From the NCBI GenBank assembly GCA_964019415.1, contig OZ025870.1, forward strand, positions 3,319,408-3,383,407: 64,000 nucleotides of DNA. Direction: 5' to 3'. The DNA is from Ianthella basta (Eukaryota > Porifera > Demospongiae > Verongiida > Ianthellidae). Below, one piece after another: positions 46,088 through 57,531 of this stretch (positions are counted from its first letter, which is position 1; each line of letters opens with the position of its first letter). The position numbers were made by a program, and so were the translations under genes. The notes under the pieces were generated by a model. The model was not told the origin of the DNA. It did no database searches and saw only the letters and a program-made list of their open reading frames with translations.

Positions 46088-47297
46088 CACTGTTGAAAAT
46101 GTCGTGTGACCATCACACCATCAGGGTTCATACCAAGGGTGTGATCAGTCACACCATTACTTTAGTGTGATGTTCACACTGACACCAGTATCCACACTGT
46201 CAGGATAATTCTGATAGATTAGAGACTTTGAAGTAATTCATAACCAAATTAAAGATGACAAGAGTATATTTGGAATCCTATTATATACAATGGGACGTCT
46301 TATGCAAACTGTCTAAGTACATATATATATAGCTACCCAGAACACAGTAGCCTGTGGGTATGTTGAGTACAGTGGGAGGATCTCCTCAAACTAAGTATGC
46401 TAATTGTGCATTTTAATTGTACCATTAGGTACTTTGCGCTGCAGGGGATGCCATATTCCTCGGTGAAGTTTACTGGGGCACCAGATGCCCAGTGTTTGCA
46501 GGGAATGCTGTATTCCCTAGTGAAGTTCACTGGGGCACCAGATGCCCAATGTTTGCAGGGGATGCCGTTTTCCCTGGTGAAGTTCACTGGGGCACCAGAT
46601 GCCCAATGTTTGCAGTGGATGCCGTTTTCCCCGGTGAAGTTCACTGGGGCACCAGATGCCCAGTGTTTGCAGGGGATGCCGTATTCCCCTGTAAAGTTCA
46701 CTGGGGCACCAGATGCCCAATGTTTGCAGGGGATACCGTTTTCCCTGGTGAAGTTCACTGGGGCACCAGATGCCCAATGTTTGAAGGGGATGCCGTATTC
46801 CCTGGTGAACTTCACTGGGGCACCAGATGCCCAATGTTTGCAGGGGATGCCGTATTCCCTGGTGAACTTCACTGGGGCACCAGATGCCCAATGTTTGCAG
46901 GGGATGCCGTATTCCCTGGTGAACTTCACTGGGGCACCAGATGCCCAATGTTTGCAGGGGATGTCGTATTCTCTGGTGAACTTCACTGGGGCACCAGATG
47001 CCCAATGTTTGCAGGGGATGCCGTATTCCCTGGTGAACTTCACTGGGGCACCAGATGCCCAATGTTTGCAGGAATGCCGTCACTCACAAATTATCCTGCC
47101 AAGTGCACATGGTATGCTGTGCACTATGCATACGCGAACCCTCAAAGCAGTGTATATACCATATCTGTAGTGAAATGTACCATGAAGTGCTTAATCTCTT
47201 ACAAACTGTTCCCAAAGCAGTATGTTGTGTACTGCATGGTTGGGATGAACATCACAATGCAAAAAGGTGTGATCATCACTTCCTATTTTTAACAGTG
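46088..47297. mobile_element. TIR element carrying a 57-bp minisatellite
   Basis: The left end CACTGTTGAAAATG ... gtgaccatcacacc and the reversed right end CACTGTTAAAAATA ... gtgatgatcacacc match over about 33 bp with gaps. The subterminal sequence repeats gtgtgatc / gatcacac words. I could not identify a clean target duplication, so the superfamily is open. The body is mostly the minisatellite at 46444-47070. Confidence 0.5.
46444..47070 (+). repeat. Minisatellite, exactly 11 units of 57 bp
   Basis: Unit starts fall at 46444 + 57n with no length change. The consensus reads ggggatgccgtattccctgg, tgaacttcactggggcacca, gatgcccaatgtttgca. Because 57 is divisible by three and units are well conserved, several frames on both strands stay open (for example GMPYSLVNFTGAPDAQCLQ). 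Multiple overlapping open frames and no start or splice context argue against coding. Confidence 0.95.
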
Positions 47298-47674
47298 ATT
47301 GTTCGTTCTCGCTTCCTGTGAGGAGTTACAAGGCGCAGAAGTTGGTCAGAGAGAAACGAAAGTTGGTTTTCTTGCTGAAACTTTGGATAGGATTAGTTTA
47401 ACAACTACAATGCATGCATGCAAAAGTTAGATCGTATGTGTATGAACAGATTAATGTTCTTTTTGTTCCATTTAGACGTTCATCCGATAGCCAGAAAGAT
47501 ATTTCCCGCTAATTTGATGGCTTCGTTAGTGGCGACATTGCGCAGTGTAGCAAGATGCCATCAGCAGATATCATATGTAGACATAGAGAGCTGAGTCTGT
47601 TCTTTCTTCTGGTTCTCATCTGACTTCGATCGAACAAAGCTTGCAGGAGATATAAGCAATTATACAGAGGTAAA

Positions 47675-47728
47675 CAAGTATTTTGAGTTAAAAACTCGTG
47701 GGGTTGCCGCCCCAACTCGAAATACTTG
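47675..47728. repeat. Dispersed fold-back unit, copy 3
   Basis: The hairpin runs caagtattttgag ... ctcgaaatacttg with loop ggggttgccgcccc. It lies 240 bp before the CA/GA tract. Confidence 0.65.
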
Positions 47729-47962
47729 CTCCTTCTGGTCGCTGCTGTGTTATCAATATATAGTAGCTATTGCAACTAAATCTGTGTAATTCATCAACAC
47801 ACTTGTGAACACACTTCATAGGCAAGAGTGAACACAAATGATTGAAGCGGACATGAATAGAGTCTAAAATATTTTGACAAACATTTGCACAACAGACATT
47901 AACTTACTTATCTTATACACAGTTTGCACATTATCAGAATTGCTAACAACACAATCAAGTAC

Positions 47963-48196
<234 letters not shown>

Positions 48197-51100
48197 GTGT
48201 TGATTACCAGTGACCAGGCACAAAAGTACTGTTGAGGGGCTCTGCCTAAATTCACTGTCTAGGCCAAGTTCTTGGTTCAGTTTCTAGGCCAACTTGTTCA
48301 TCCTAGTACTGTCACTAGTTTTGTGAAGTTTGGTGGAGATACCCTTGCTACTTTTCGAGTTCTGTCGATTTGAACTAATTCACACCTGAGCATGGACCAG
48401 AAGGAGTGTTGTTTCTGCCAAAGGACTTTCAAAAAGGTTGGAGCCCACTATAAGAGCTGTCCAGAAAGGAAGGGACAAGCTTTCCAGCATCTCCTGACAG
48501 AGAAAACTATCAGTAGCAGGCACAAGACAAAGAAAACTGCCTGCCCTAAATGTGGCAAGTTCTTCTTAAGATTAGACACACATCTGAAGAACAGTGCTTC
48601 CTGCAAAGACCGTGTCCAGTCAGTCCCATCACATACATCACTTACTGTACCACCCTACCGATCACCAGTCACCAGTGTTGTTGTACCACCCACCCACTCT
48701 CACGAATCAAGTGCTGTTGTATCATCCACCCACTCTCACGAATCAAGTGTTTCTGTACCACCCACCCACTCTCACAAATCAAGTGTTGTTGTACCACCCA
48801 CCCACTCTCATGAATCAAGTGTTGTTGTATCACCCACCCACTCTCACAAATCAAGTGTTTCTGTACCATCCACCCACTCCCATGCATCAAGTGTTGTTGT
48901 ACCACCCACCCATTCTCACAAATCAAGTGTTGTTGTACCACCCACCCACTCTCATGAACCAAGTGTTGTACCACCCACCCACTTTCATCACCATTCTGAT
49001 GTGCCATCTAGTTTTGTACCCCACCATTCTGATGTGCCATCTAGTTTTGTACCCCACCAGTCTGATGTGTCATCTAGTTTTGTACCCCACCACTCAGATG
49101 CGTCACCACGTTTTGTACCCTCACACCCACATAAGCATACACCATGCCAAATGAGTTTTGTACAAAACAGCCATGCATGGGACTTGCACCCATCTCATGT
49201 CCACACACACACCACCAACCCATCAGAATCACACATTATGCATGCTCCACATTCACCACCACTTAACACATTTACACCTCCTCAGTCCTGCAATACACAC
49301 TCATCACCACCCCCACAACACACCTGCTCCACCACCACACCACACTTTCAGCTGTGCCATGACCTGCGGCCACCTGTCTCTGCCTCTCGGTCACCACCTA
49401 CACCTGCTGCCTGCCCACCATCGCTACCACAGCCTCCCCAACCAGCCAATCAGTCTCAGCCTCCCCAACCAGCCCATCAGTCTCAACCTCCTCTACCACC
49501 ACCACCTGTGACCACTGTGCCACGAATGAAGCTCCCGACAACTGCCGAGGGATGGTGTGAGGCTGATGAGCACATGAGACAAGCTGTTGTTCCCAGGGTG
49601 TTGCATGAGTTAGATGTCAACGTCATGAACCATGTGCTGAGTCTTGGCATCTACTCATACTTCACAACCAAGTATGGCACAGAGAAGACCAATCAACATC
49701 GGCAACACCCCAACAAGGCGCAGAAGCTACGGAATGACATGACAGAGGTGCTCACTGAGAAGAAGGCAGCTAAGAAGAGGTTGAGGCAACTTAGGAAGAC
49801 TGGCACCGACCCCGAGGCAGTGAGACATCTTGCCTGCGAATTTCATAGCCTTGTGCGGGCACACAGTCGCTTAAACAGGACTGTGAAAAAGCAGGAGAGA
49901 GTGGAGAGTCAGAAGCAACAAAGGAAGGAATGTCGTAAGGACCTGCACAAGTTTGCCAAGAAGATCCTGAATGATGACAACTACACATCGATCGAGCCAA
50001 CATTCACTGCTTCTGAGGCAGAGGCTTACTTCGACCAGGTCTACTCCACCACCCCAGCCACTTTCACCCGTCCATCGTGGATGCCCGAGTCACCCTCTCC
50101 ATCAGTCCAGCTGGATATCAGTGCATTCAGCGAAGAGGAAGTGTTGCAGATCATTGCCAGATTGAACGCCTCCTCATGCCCCAGCCCCACAGACCAGATT
50201 CCATATCTAGTCCTGAAGAAGTGTCCATCACTACTTTCTGCACTGCTGCACATCTTCAACACTTGCTGGTCTGTGAAGGAAGTCCCATTAGCGTGGAAAG
50301 TCGGAGTCCTTCGGTTACTGGGGAAGAAGAAGGCTGAAGAGGACCCCAGTAATCCCAAGAACTTTCGCCCCATCGCCTTGACCAGCTGCATTGGCAAAGT
50401 GTTCACCAGCCTACTTAAGGACCGCTGGATGGCTTACATGAGATCCAACAGCTACCTAAACACCTCCGTGCAGAAGGCCTTTATCGATGGGGTACCAGGA
50501 TGCACAGAGCACCACCTAAAGCTTCTTTCAATGTTGAAGGAGGCGAAAAGGAAGCACAGATCCCTGTGTGTGTGCTGGCTGGATTTGGCAAACGCGTTCG
50601 GCAGTGTACACCACAGCTTGATCAGGTACTCCTTCGAACACTACCATGCTCCACCAGAGATGGTGGACATGATCACCAGCCTGTACAGAGACCTCGTAGG
50701 AGTCATCACCACCAAGACTTGGCAATCAGCCCCCATCCACCTCCAGCTCGGTGTCTTTCAGGGCGACCCACTGTCAGTGCTGGTGTTCAACACAGTGATG
50801 AACACCATGGTGGACACCATCACCAAGGAGCACTCAGCACTGGGGTACAGGTCGGATGCATCCCGGAGTCGCACCAACTTGTTGCAGTACGCGGATGACA
50901 CCTCATTGCTGGCTGACGGGCCGTCTTCCTGTCAGACGCTCCTCACTGTCATCGAGGCCTGGCTGAGCTGGTCAGGAATGAAGGCCAACGTGCCTAAGTG
51001 TGTGTGCCTGGCCATCCAGGCCTCCACTGCCAAGCCCTACGACCCCAAGCTGATGCTGGATGGACAGCAGATCCCCTTCATTGGAGACACCACGTTTCAC

Positions 51101-52697
51101 TTCCTTGGTGCTCCAGTGAACATCTCTGGAACGAACACACCAAGGAAGGACCTCTGTGAGAAACTGACAACCCTCCTACAGAAGGTGGATGCTACACTGC
51201 TCTCAAGACAGCAGAAGCTACTCCTGTACAAGATGGCCATCATCCCAAGGTTGACCTGGGACCTCTCCATCTCCGACCTCCCCATCTCCTGGCTGCAGAA
51301 CACCCTGCAGCCAATCGCCACCAGGTTCCTCAAGAGGTGGAGTGGTCTAGCCAGGTCAGCTGACCCCAACCGCTTGTTTCTCCCCAAGTCCAACGGGGGG
51401 CTGGAGCTGTCCCACATTGTCACCACGTACAAGAAGATCCATGCCGCCAAAGCTGGATCCTTCATGTGCTCAAGGGACTCTGTAGTGCGTGCCATAGCAA
51501 CCCAGGACACACTCCAGGAGGCAAGCCGCAAGCGCAGTGTGTTTCGACCACACCAGGAGGTGGTGGAGGTCATGAGCGAGGATCCTGGAGCCACTAAGAA
51601 GAGAGTCGTCGACCGGGTCAAGGCCAAGATCCAGGCTGAAGACACCAGCTCCAGATTAGCCCACACCACCAGTCTACAAGTCCAGGGGCTGACTGTGCGG
51701 GAGTTTGAGGGCAGGGCGGCCCAGAACTGGTCCACAGCCATCCACAGCCTCCCAGAGTGGCACTTCAAGTTCGCCCTCAACGCGGTGACGGACAGCCTTC
51801 CACACAACGCCAACCTGTACAAGTGGAAGAAGCTGTCCTCTCCCAAGTGTCAACTCTGTGGAGAGTACCAGTCTCTGGCCCACATCCTCAACTCCTGTCA
51901 GAAGGCCCTTGAGCTGAGGCGCTACAACACCAGGCACGATGACGTTCTCAGTGTCATCTTCAAGTTTGCCAAGAACCACATGCTACCTGAGTTCCAGATC
52001 ACTGCTGACCTCCCGGGGACCTACAGCTTCCCCCAGGACATTGCTGCAACCGACCAGCGGCCGGACATTGTCCTCTGGAGCAGTAAGGCCGTGTACCTGA
52101 TGGAGCTCACGGTACCCTTCGAGACCAACATGGCTGCAGCCGCAGCCAGGAAGGCACTGCGGTATGAGGACCTCCGGGTGGCCTGCTCCAGGACCCACCA
52201 CACCACTGTCATCACCCTGGAGGTCGGGTCTCGAGGGTACCTGGGCATGGAAGGTCTCCAGGAGCTCTATCAGCTGCTCCGCCCCAAGGCCAAAGACAGG
52301 AGGGATTTCGAGGTTGACATCACCCGGCATGTAATTGCCGCATCATATGACATCTGGTGCAAGCGGAACTGGCTTTAGCACCAACCACCAAACTTTCTCC
52401 CATGTATGTTCGTGCCTGCATACGTACATACATGTGCATGGCCAACTTGAACTCAATGATTTACCTATATTCTGTCACATGTGCATTATTTTTTTTTGTT
52501 TTTTGTTTTTTTACTTCAGACGTCATAGCTATACTGTGCATGCTCGTCTTCAGAACATTTAGGCAGTGCTATGTACACCTGCATGTCACCACTCTTCATA
52601 TTTTTGTTCCTTTGAAATGTATGCATGTTTTCTTCACCAGTCTTTGGTGCTGGTTTTTTTTTTTTTTTGCTCAATAATGATTGGTGACATTTGAAAA

Positions 52698-52702
<5 letters not shown>
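48197..52702 (+). mobile_element. Non-LTR retrotransposon with restriction-like endonuclease, in a GA microsatellite
   Basis: Inferred limits run from the end of the GA tract (about 48197) to the next GA tract (52703). The element has a 195-nt 5' leader, one ORF and a 320-nt 3' tail with T-rich runs. No LTRs are seen. It lies antisense to the minus-strand exons that flank the region. GA repeats on both sides suggest insertion into, and target duplication of, a (GA)n site. Boundaries are inferred from the microsatellite edges only. Confidence 0.75.
48392..52378 (+). CDS. Reverse transcriptase / endonuclease polyprotein (RLE-type non-LTR retrotransposon)
   Basis: A single intact ORF of 1328 aa. 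The N-terminus has two C2HC zinc fingers (C6, C9, H19, C23 and C51, C54, H64, C71), likely for DNA binding. Residues of about 90-215 are tandem 12-aa (VVVPPTHSHESS-like) and 11-aa (SDVPSSFVPHH-like) repeats, followed by a Pro-rich stretch to about 375. The reverse transcriptase shows WLDLANAFGSVHH (motif A, D731), FQGDPLSVLVFN (motif B) and QYADDTSLLADG (catalytic YADD at 833-836). The C-terminus has a CCHC finger (C1153, C1156, H1164, C1169), RHDD (1181-1184) and the endonuclease core PD (1224-1225) with E1238 in LMELTVP. This order matches the R2/NeSL/HERO group, which insert by target-primed reverse transcription. No protease domain is seen, unlike many NeSL elements. All visible catalytic residues are present, so it may be active or recently active. 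Base composition is GC-richer than the surroundings. Confidence 0.93.
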   Translation: MDQKECCFCQRTFKKVGAHYKSCPERKGQAFQHLLTEKTISSRHKTKKTACPKCGKFFLRLDTHLKNSASCKDRVQSVPSHTSLTVPPYRSPVTSVVVPPTHSHESSAVVSSTHSHESSVSVPPTHSHKSSVVVPPTHSHESSVVVSPTHSHKSSVSVPSTHSHASSVVVPPTHSHKSSVVVPPTHSHEPSVVPPTHFHHHSDVPSSFVPHHSDVPSSFVPHQSDVSSSFVPHHSDASPRFVPSHPHKHTPCQMSFVQNSHAWDLHPSHVHTHTTNPSESHIMHAPHSPPLNTFTPPQSCNTHSSPPPQHTCSTTTPHFQLCHDLRPPVSASRSPPTPAACPPSLPQPPQPANQSQPPQPAHQSQPPLPPPPVTTVPRMKLPTTAEGWCEADEHMRQAVVPRVLHELDVNVMNHVLSLGIYSYFTTKYGTEKTNQHRQHPNKAQKLRNDMTEVLTEKKAAKKRLRQLRKTGTDPEAVRHLACEFHSLVRAHSRLNRTVKKQERVESQKQQRKECRKDLHKFAKKILNDDNYTSIEPTFTASEAEAYFDQVYSTTPATFTRPSWMPESPSPSVQLDISAFSEEEVLQIIARLNASSCPSPTDQIPYLVLKKCPSLLSALLHIFNTCWSVKEVPLAWKVGVLRLLGKKKAEEDPSNPKNFRPIALTSCIGKVFTSLLKDRWMAYMRSNSYLNTSVQKAFIDGVPGCTEHHLKLLSMLKEAKRKHRSLCVCWLDLANAFGSVHHSLIRYSFEHYHAPPEMVDMITSLYRDLVGVITTKTWQSAPIHLQLGVFQGDPLSVLVFNTVMNTMVDTITKEHSALGYRSDASRSRTNLLQYADDTSLLADGPSSCQTLLTVIEAWLSWSGMKANVPKCVCLAIQASTAKPYDPKLMLDGQQIPFIGDTTFHFLGAPVNISGTNTPRKDLCEKLTTLLQKVDATLLSRQQKLLLYKMAIIPRLTWDLSISDLPISWLQNTLQPIATRFLKRWSGLARSADPNRLFLPKSNGGLELSHIVTTYKKIHAAKAGSFMCSRDSVVRAIATQDTLQEASRKRSVFRPHQEVVEVMSEDPGATKKRVVDRVKAKIQAEDTSSRLAHTTSLQVQGLTVREFEGRAAQNWSTAIHSLPEWHFKFALNAVTDSLPHNANLYKWKKLSSPKCQLCGEYQSLAHILNSCQKALELRRYNTRHDDVLSVIFKFAKNHMLPEFQITADLPGTYSFPQDIAATDQRPDIVLWSSKAVYLMELTVPFETNMAAAAARKALRYEDLRVACSRTHHTTVITLEVGSRGYLGMEGLQELYQLLRPKAKDRRDFEVDITRHVIAASYDIWCKRNWL

Positions 52703-52732
<30 letters not shown>
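52703..52732 (+). repeat. (GA)n at the 3' end of the retrotransposon
   Basis: About 30 bp of GA directly follow the T-rich 3' tail. Confidence 0.9.
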
Positions 52733-52735
<3 letters not shown>

Positions 52736-52995
52736 CTACACAGAAACACGCTAAACACATGCATGCATACATGCATGTTCTCTAAAAGAGATGGACGAGA
52801 GGAAAGGGACATGATGGAGGGCACACAGACACCTGCAAGTGCTTTACAGCACACCTGCAGTCATTGCAGCGGTTAGGGTTCCGTTGTGACAGAAGGCAGT
52901 TCCCTTGACCGCACTACGTACATATGCACCATCTGCCATGGGTAACTGTGCACGCTTAAGCTTTAAACACTATAGACCGTTAGCGCGGTATTCAC

Positions 52996-53060
52996 CAGGT
53001 TCTACGTCGCTCCTGTCACTTCTGAGACAGGGAACTGAAGTCTTCCAACAGGGCGGCCAT
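52996..53060 (-). pseudogene. Broken copy of the first exon at 25033-25102
   Basis: It shares the ATGGCCG start, the GAAGACTTCA block and the TGACAGGAG ... CTG/GTGA donor region. A small indel puts TGA in frame after MAALLEDFSSLSQK. The upstream sequence to about 53300 is also shared, so a promoter with first exon was duplicated. Confidence 0.5.
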
Positions 53061-53299
53061 GATTAGCTAAAAGCGTCATGCGGACCAAGTCGCTGAACTG
53101 CTGGGTGTTATCTGGCTGCTTCCTGTACGTATTCAGACCAGAGGTGATGTGGTTTTTCTGTTCTACAACTTTCGAAGGCAGAAGATGCTTATGCTCTGCG
53201 CGGAGCGACGTTTGAAAGTCCTTCCCTTGGTCCTTCTGGCATGAGAGAGGCAAACAGAAGTGACCGATAATATAAATTCCCTATCTTCAATACTTCCGT

Positions 53300-53718
53300 C
53301 AATACATCATTGTATAAATGCAAGCACAGTTATACTACCGCAGTTAATGCATTACATAAACATACCGACATATATACCATCAAAAGTGGGCCATGAAAAT
53401 GTCAAAACGAAAATAATATAGGGGGTGGCTGCGGCAGCACCTAAAATGTGCAGCCACGTGCAGCACCCGCATTGTTTACATTGCCATAACCCACATGCGG
53501 AGTTCCTCAATGCTGTTGGCATCAGAAGATATTGTAAATGTGTCTGCCTGAAACTACTGCCTGAACTGTGAGTACACAATTCCAAAGTTTTGCCGTCCAC
53601 CCAAATCGTCCACAGAGACTCTAACAATCCAACCATTTGTCCGTTCAGCCATCCTGTCCATTTCAATTACATTGGACACCAATTGATAAATTTTCAGGGC
53701 AAAATGGGTGATGATTAT
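53300..53718. other. No gene recognised
   Basis: Short frames only. A minus-strand 104-codon frame at 53352-53666 is Cys- and Trp-rich without a recognisable pattern or splice context. Confidence 0.3.
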
Positions 53719-53722
53719 TTAA

Positions 53723-54372
53723 CCCATTAGCCGCGGAATTTAAATCGCGCGCACTGTGACGAGTGGCGAAATTAAAATGGCAGCGCATGTGCAAATTCAG
53801 TGCACCGCGTGTTTGTACCTGCTGGAGCCTTCTCTTGCCCAGAGAGGCCGTGAACAATTGGTCACAGCCTGAAGCTATGTTTCAGGAATGTTGTCAATCG
53901 TTCTCATGCCCTTCCGAGGATATTCACGGAAAATGGTGTCCTCCATTCCTTTTTCTTCCACATTCAGCAAAGCCAAGACTTGCAGCCCAGTCAAACGGGA
54001 TCTTGAAGGCTCTTCAGCCATCCTATTTTAGGGTTATTTGAAGTATTCATTGTAGTAGCCGCTTTCACTGCGTTGTTATCAGTGCGAATGTGAAGTTCGC
54101 TTACCTTCCGTCGACGAAGACGCCCGAAAAATTCGTGTACTGTTCGGAAGCAGCTTGCGTGCAACAGGTGCAACCTGGAGACCAGGTAAGGGCGTTGACA
54201 GAAAGCTCTGGCACCGGTTCGGGTACACGGAAAGCAACGTTCCGTTCGGAGGCTCCTCGACTAAGATAATGCTCGAAAATCAGGCGAGTCCAATATGACG
54301 CCAAAAGGTGTCATCCGCGGTTACGCGCAAACTCATTCATGACACATTTTGGCGTCATCCGCGGTTAAAGGG
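53723..54372. mobile_element. piggyBac-like MITE, 650 bp
   Basis: It is flanked by TTAA on both sides (53719-53722 and 54373-54376). The ends are CCCATTAGCCGCGGA and, reversed, CCCTTTAACCGCGGA. CCC...GGG termini at TTAA are the piggyBac pattern. No transposase ORF is present. A copy of the terminal words (ccgcggttac, ggcgtcatccgcgg) near 54315-54365 suggests internal duplication of the end. Confidence 0.75.
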
Positions 54373-54376
54373 TTAA

Positions 54377-55060
54377 GCCTTTAGGGTTGAACATTAAACT
54401 TTTGCCATGTTATGCAGCATACATAGTAAAAATGGCAGCGCACACTGGAAATCACTTAAGCCACATGTTTGTGCTTTCCTTGCTGGAAATGGCAAAGATG
54501 GTGAGAGGATAGTTTGACTCTGTCTCCAAGTAAGACCGAGGGCAACTCTTTTACCAGTTCAAGAATGTATGCAAGTGCGTATGGACAAAGACATTGAAAA
54601 TCGAGAAACACGATGACGGTGGGTTAGGTAAAGCTTAGAGATTGCTCATTTTGCCCCTACTGTGGGGGCAATTCTGTACCATAGACTAGAATAGATTAGT
54701 ATTAAGGAGAAAGTGCACAAACATGCACAAACTTTAATGGTAGACTGCGGGCTTCAGGCATGACAGTGACAGGATAAGCAAGCTAAGTATGGTCCAACCA
54801 CTGCTGTAGGTTTTCTGAGAAAGGCAGTTCGTTCGAAGGTTGGTAGTAAAAGAAAACCATGCCAACTTCTATGATGTGTAAACTAGTTGCCCGTTTTTAC
54901 ATGCCTTCATAATTTATGACGGGTTTACTCATCATTTGCACCTAAAGGGTTAAAGTGAATACAGTACAAACTTCACATAGGACATATTAGCTTGAGTGAA
55001 GTGGTTAGTAGTTACCTTTTTGTTATTGCTAGATGGAGTATCATATATATATATACATAG
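54377..55060. other. Repeat-like DNA between MITE and exon
   Basis: It starts aagcctttagggttgaac and, near 54945, contains cctaaagggttaaag, resembling further piggyBac-type ends. I could not define an element. No exon was seen. Confidence 0.35.
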
Positions 55061-55070
55061 AGTAACGTAC

Positions 55071-55124
55071 TATATCTTGAGCAAGCTCCACTCCTTCATT
55101 ATCAACAGAGTCATCCACAGATTC
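55071..55124 (-). CDS. Short acidic exon
   Basis: The 54-nt phase 0-0 exon between TTAGAG and ATA/GTACGT reads ESVDDSVDNEGVELAQDI. It resembles the ESVDEQP exon at 45212-45285. The phase fits the exon at 56083-56127 but not 45212-45285 directly, so at least one exon between 45.3 and 55 kb is unaccounted for. Confidence 0.5.
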
Positions 55125-55129
55125 CTCTA

Positions 55130-56075
55130 AGCAGATGGGAAAGACAGGAATGGAAATTAGCACAAATGTCCTAATGTATAAGGTCCCTCTCCACCCACCA
55201 CGCCCTCATGATTGCGAAGAGTCTCCAGAAAAGTGATCAATTCTTCTAGCATGAATCATTTATTGTCACCTTGGTGTTCGCTGTTTCATTCACCGATAAA
55301 ACAACCATAAAGATAAAGGACACTGAGAAAGGTAAAGTCTCTGAGTTGCAACTGGTTGCAAAAGGGTAGCATGACATATAATATATCATGTAACGACAAT
55401 TTCAGAGTGAGCCAACTAGGTTAAATACAATGTATATAGTTTTGACACTACGACTGATCCACTACTCTTCTGCACTGCTCCATCTAATTCTGCATGCCAT
55501 AATCCTTTTCTTATAGCTTCCTATTTGTGATTTCATGACATGCAGTGTGTATCACACTAGCTTCCCTCTTTATAATTTGAAAGGTGTCACCAGACTGCTA
55601 CATATACTATACTCTATACAATCAGTAAACATAATTTGAAGCAGTATGGTCATCGATCAAGATGATGACTACTTACACAACGAACATGTGACCTACAGAC
55701 TGATTTACACTATCTCGATTGGTGGCTGATTCTGCAAACAGATCTTGCCGCAAGTAGTAAATGTGCCATATAATGATAGTATTTCAGTTGATGCAGTTGC
55801 TACTGAGATGGATTGCCACAGGTAACGAGTCATTTTCAATTCCTCAACAACAACACAGACATGTGGTAAAACACACGTGTACAGTGCAGTAGCTTGCCTT
55901 GCTCTGACCAGGGTCGCAAAATTTCACAATGAACAGTTTGACATTGCAATTGATTCTGTATAAAGAACACGAATAGATGCACATGACATGACACTGTCCT
56001 AAATGAATAACATAAATGCTTACAGCATGGACCTGCATGTGCATGCACAGAAACATAATTATGTTCAGAAGCATA
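55130..56075. other. Intron DNA, no feature recognised
   Basis: AT-rich sequence without exon signals that I can support. Confidence 0.35.
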
Positions 56076-56082
56076 CACTCAC

Positions 56083-56127
56083 TGCTGTGTCAGGGTCAAC
56101 CAAAGCATACACCTGGTAAGGGAGGGC
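56083..56127 (-). CDS. 45-nt exon
   Basis: Acceptor CACTTGCAG and donor GCA/GTGAGT bound ALPYQVYALVDPDTA in phase 0-0. It is short but has two good splice sites and phases that match 57532-58385 upstream and 55071-55124 downstream. Confidence 0.5.
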
Positions 56128-56284
56128 CTGCAAGTGACAAAGAAATAGCAGAAGACAAATCATAGACACCTAACACAGTAAGAACAAAGCAAACAGCATA
56201 AATTCCAATATATTTCATTATGTCATATGAACTGCACACTGGTAGCAACACGCGCTGCATATAGACATCTCATAACCATCTTAC

Positions 56285-56590
56285 TATAATTCACGGGATC
56301 TCTAATTTTTACGTATCTTTGTTCAGCCATAAAATCGGTGCCTTGCCGGGAATTGGCTTGAGATGCTCCGTGCCAGTTGAGGAGCTGGGGGGCCTAGCTG
56401 TCTTGCGGCCGAAGAGCGAGATGTCTTTCGTCAATTCTCTGCGGGCCGACACGCCATTTTTAACATTATCAACCGGACCTTCCACTACCGGTCATTGGCG
56501 GACTTGATACAAGCCATGCCAGTTAAGGGAGTGGAGGGACATAAGCTTAGAGGGGTGTCGTTCACCTAGCTGCCCTGCAGCCGAAGAAAT
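56285..56590 (+). repeat. Dispersed GC-rich repeat, copy 2
   Basis: Direct partner of 1395-1700. It lies on the low-coordinate side of the 90-nt exon copy here, as copy 1 does. Confidence 0.6.
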
Positions 56591-56599
56591 GCCATTTTT

Positions 56600-57525
56600 A
56601 ATTATCGGTCTCTAGGACTTCCGGTCACGGGAGATCTTATTCGTTGTCGGCAAACGTTCGAATTAAACTCTACGGTCGTTATAGCAGCCAGCCCCGTTGC
56701 GACTTGTGCAGATAGTTCAAAACTGGCAAGGTACTGAGTCGCTGGCTTGCAATAGGCTGGGAACCTGCCCGAAGGGCGGGTATTCAGATAGTAATCATAA
56801 CTCACTAAGTCAGACATACATATATACCTACATGCATACGTGTAAACATACTAGTTCATTATTGTAGAACAGATAAGGAATCAGGTGAAATTTCACAATG
56901 AATGGAATTGAAAACAATAAGGCAAGAAGCTATAGGCCGCCCATCGTGACTGGAACTGCACCAACATTTGTGGAACTTCTTCACCAAATCATAATGTACA
57001 AATCTTCATCAATAAGGGCACAACCTTGAAGTGGGTCACCAATAAGAATTGGGGTAATTCTGTAATTTCACGAAATTATCGAAACACACAAAAGATAACT
57101 CCAGTAAGTGAAGTTGTGCTGAAGCCAGTGCAACCTTTTAAGCAAACCTCGTGTATTGGGTGTACAGTGGTAGCGCCAATGTTAGCTATTGATGGAATGT
57201 GCCTGAAGCTTAGTGCATTGTCTATCATTGAAGTTTAGCCTACAAGCAAAAATTGTATATGGACTTTGGCGCAGGCACATCAGGCCCACAGAGGAGACTC
57301 TTACTTTTGGTTACCACTGGGCTAACAGTGCTCTAGTTACAGTTGCAGGACCTTGCCCTTTCCCTTCGTTCCAGTGAAGCAAATTGTGGGATTACCCCAA
57401 TTATGGAATTACCTCCATTCACCTTAGTAATAAAAACGAAAGTTTGACTAACACTACCCTAGCACAGAACATGCTTGCAGGGTACCACAGCAATGCTACA
57501 AGAGAACCAGCAGTTAATACGAAGC
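56600..57525. other. Intron DNA, no confident feature
   Basis: Short frames without domains lie between the large exon and the next downstream exon. Nothing further was recognised. Confidence 0.35.
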
Positions 57526-57531
57526 ACACAC

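Noticed and set aside
46088-46120. CACTGTT ends read as Transib or RAG-type signal
   Set aside because: The first bases resemble a heptamer, but the required 5-bp duplication is absent and the spacing is not right.
46333-47292. Four overlapping open frames of 188-266 codons on both strands
   Set aside because: The 57-bp unit is divisible by three, so any stop-free unit stays open in all copies. No start, splice or family evidence.
49791-52330. Minus-strand ORFs of 65-249 codons opposite the retrotransposon
   Set aside because: Shadows of the long GC-rich coding frame on the plus strand.
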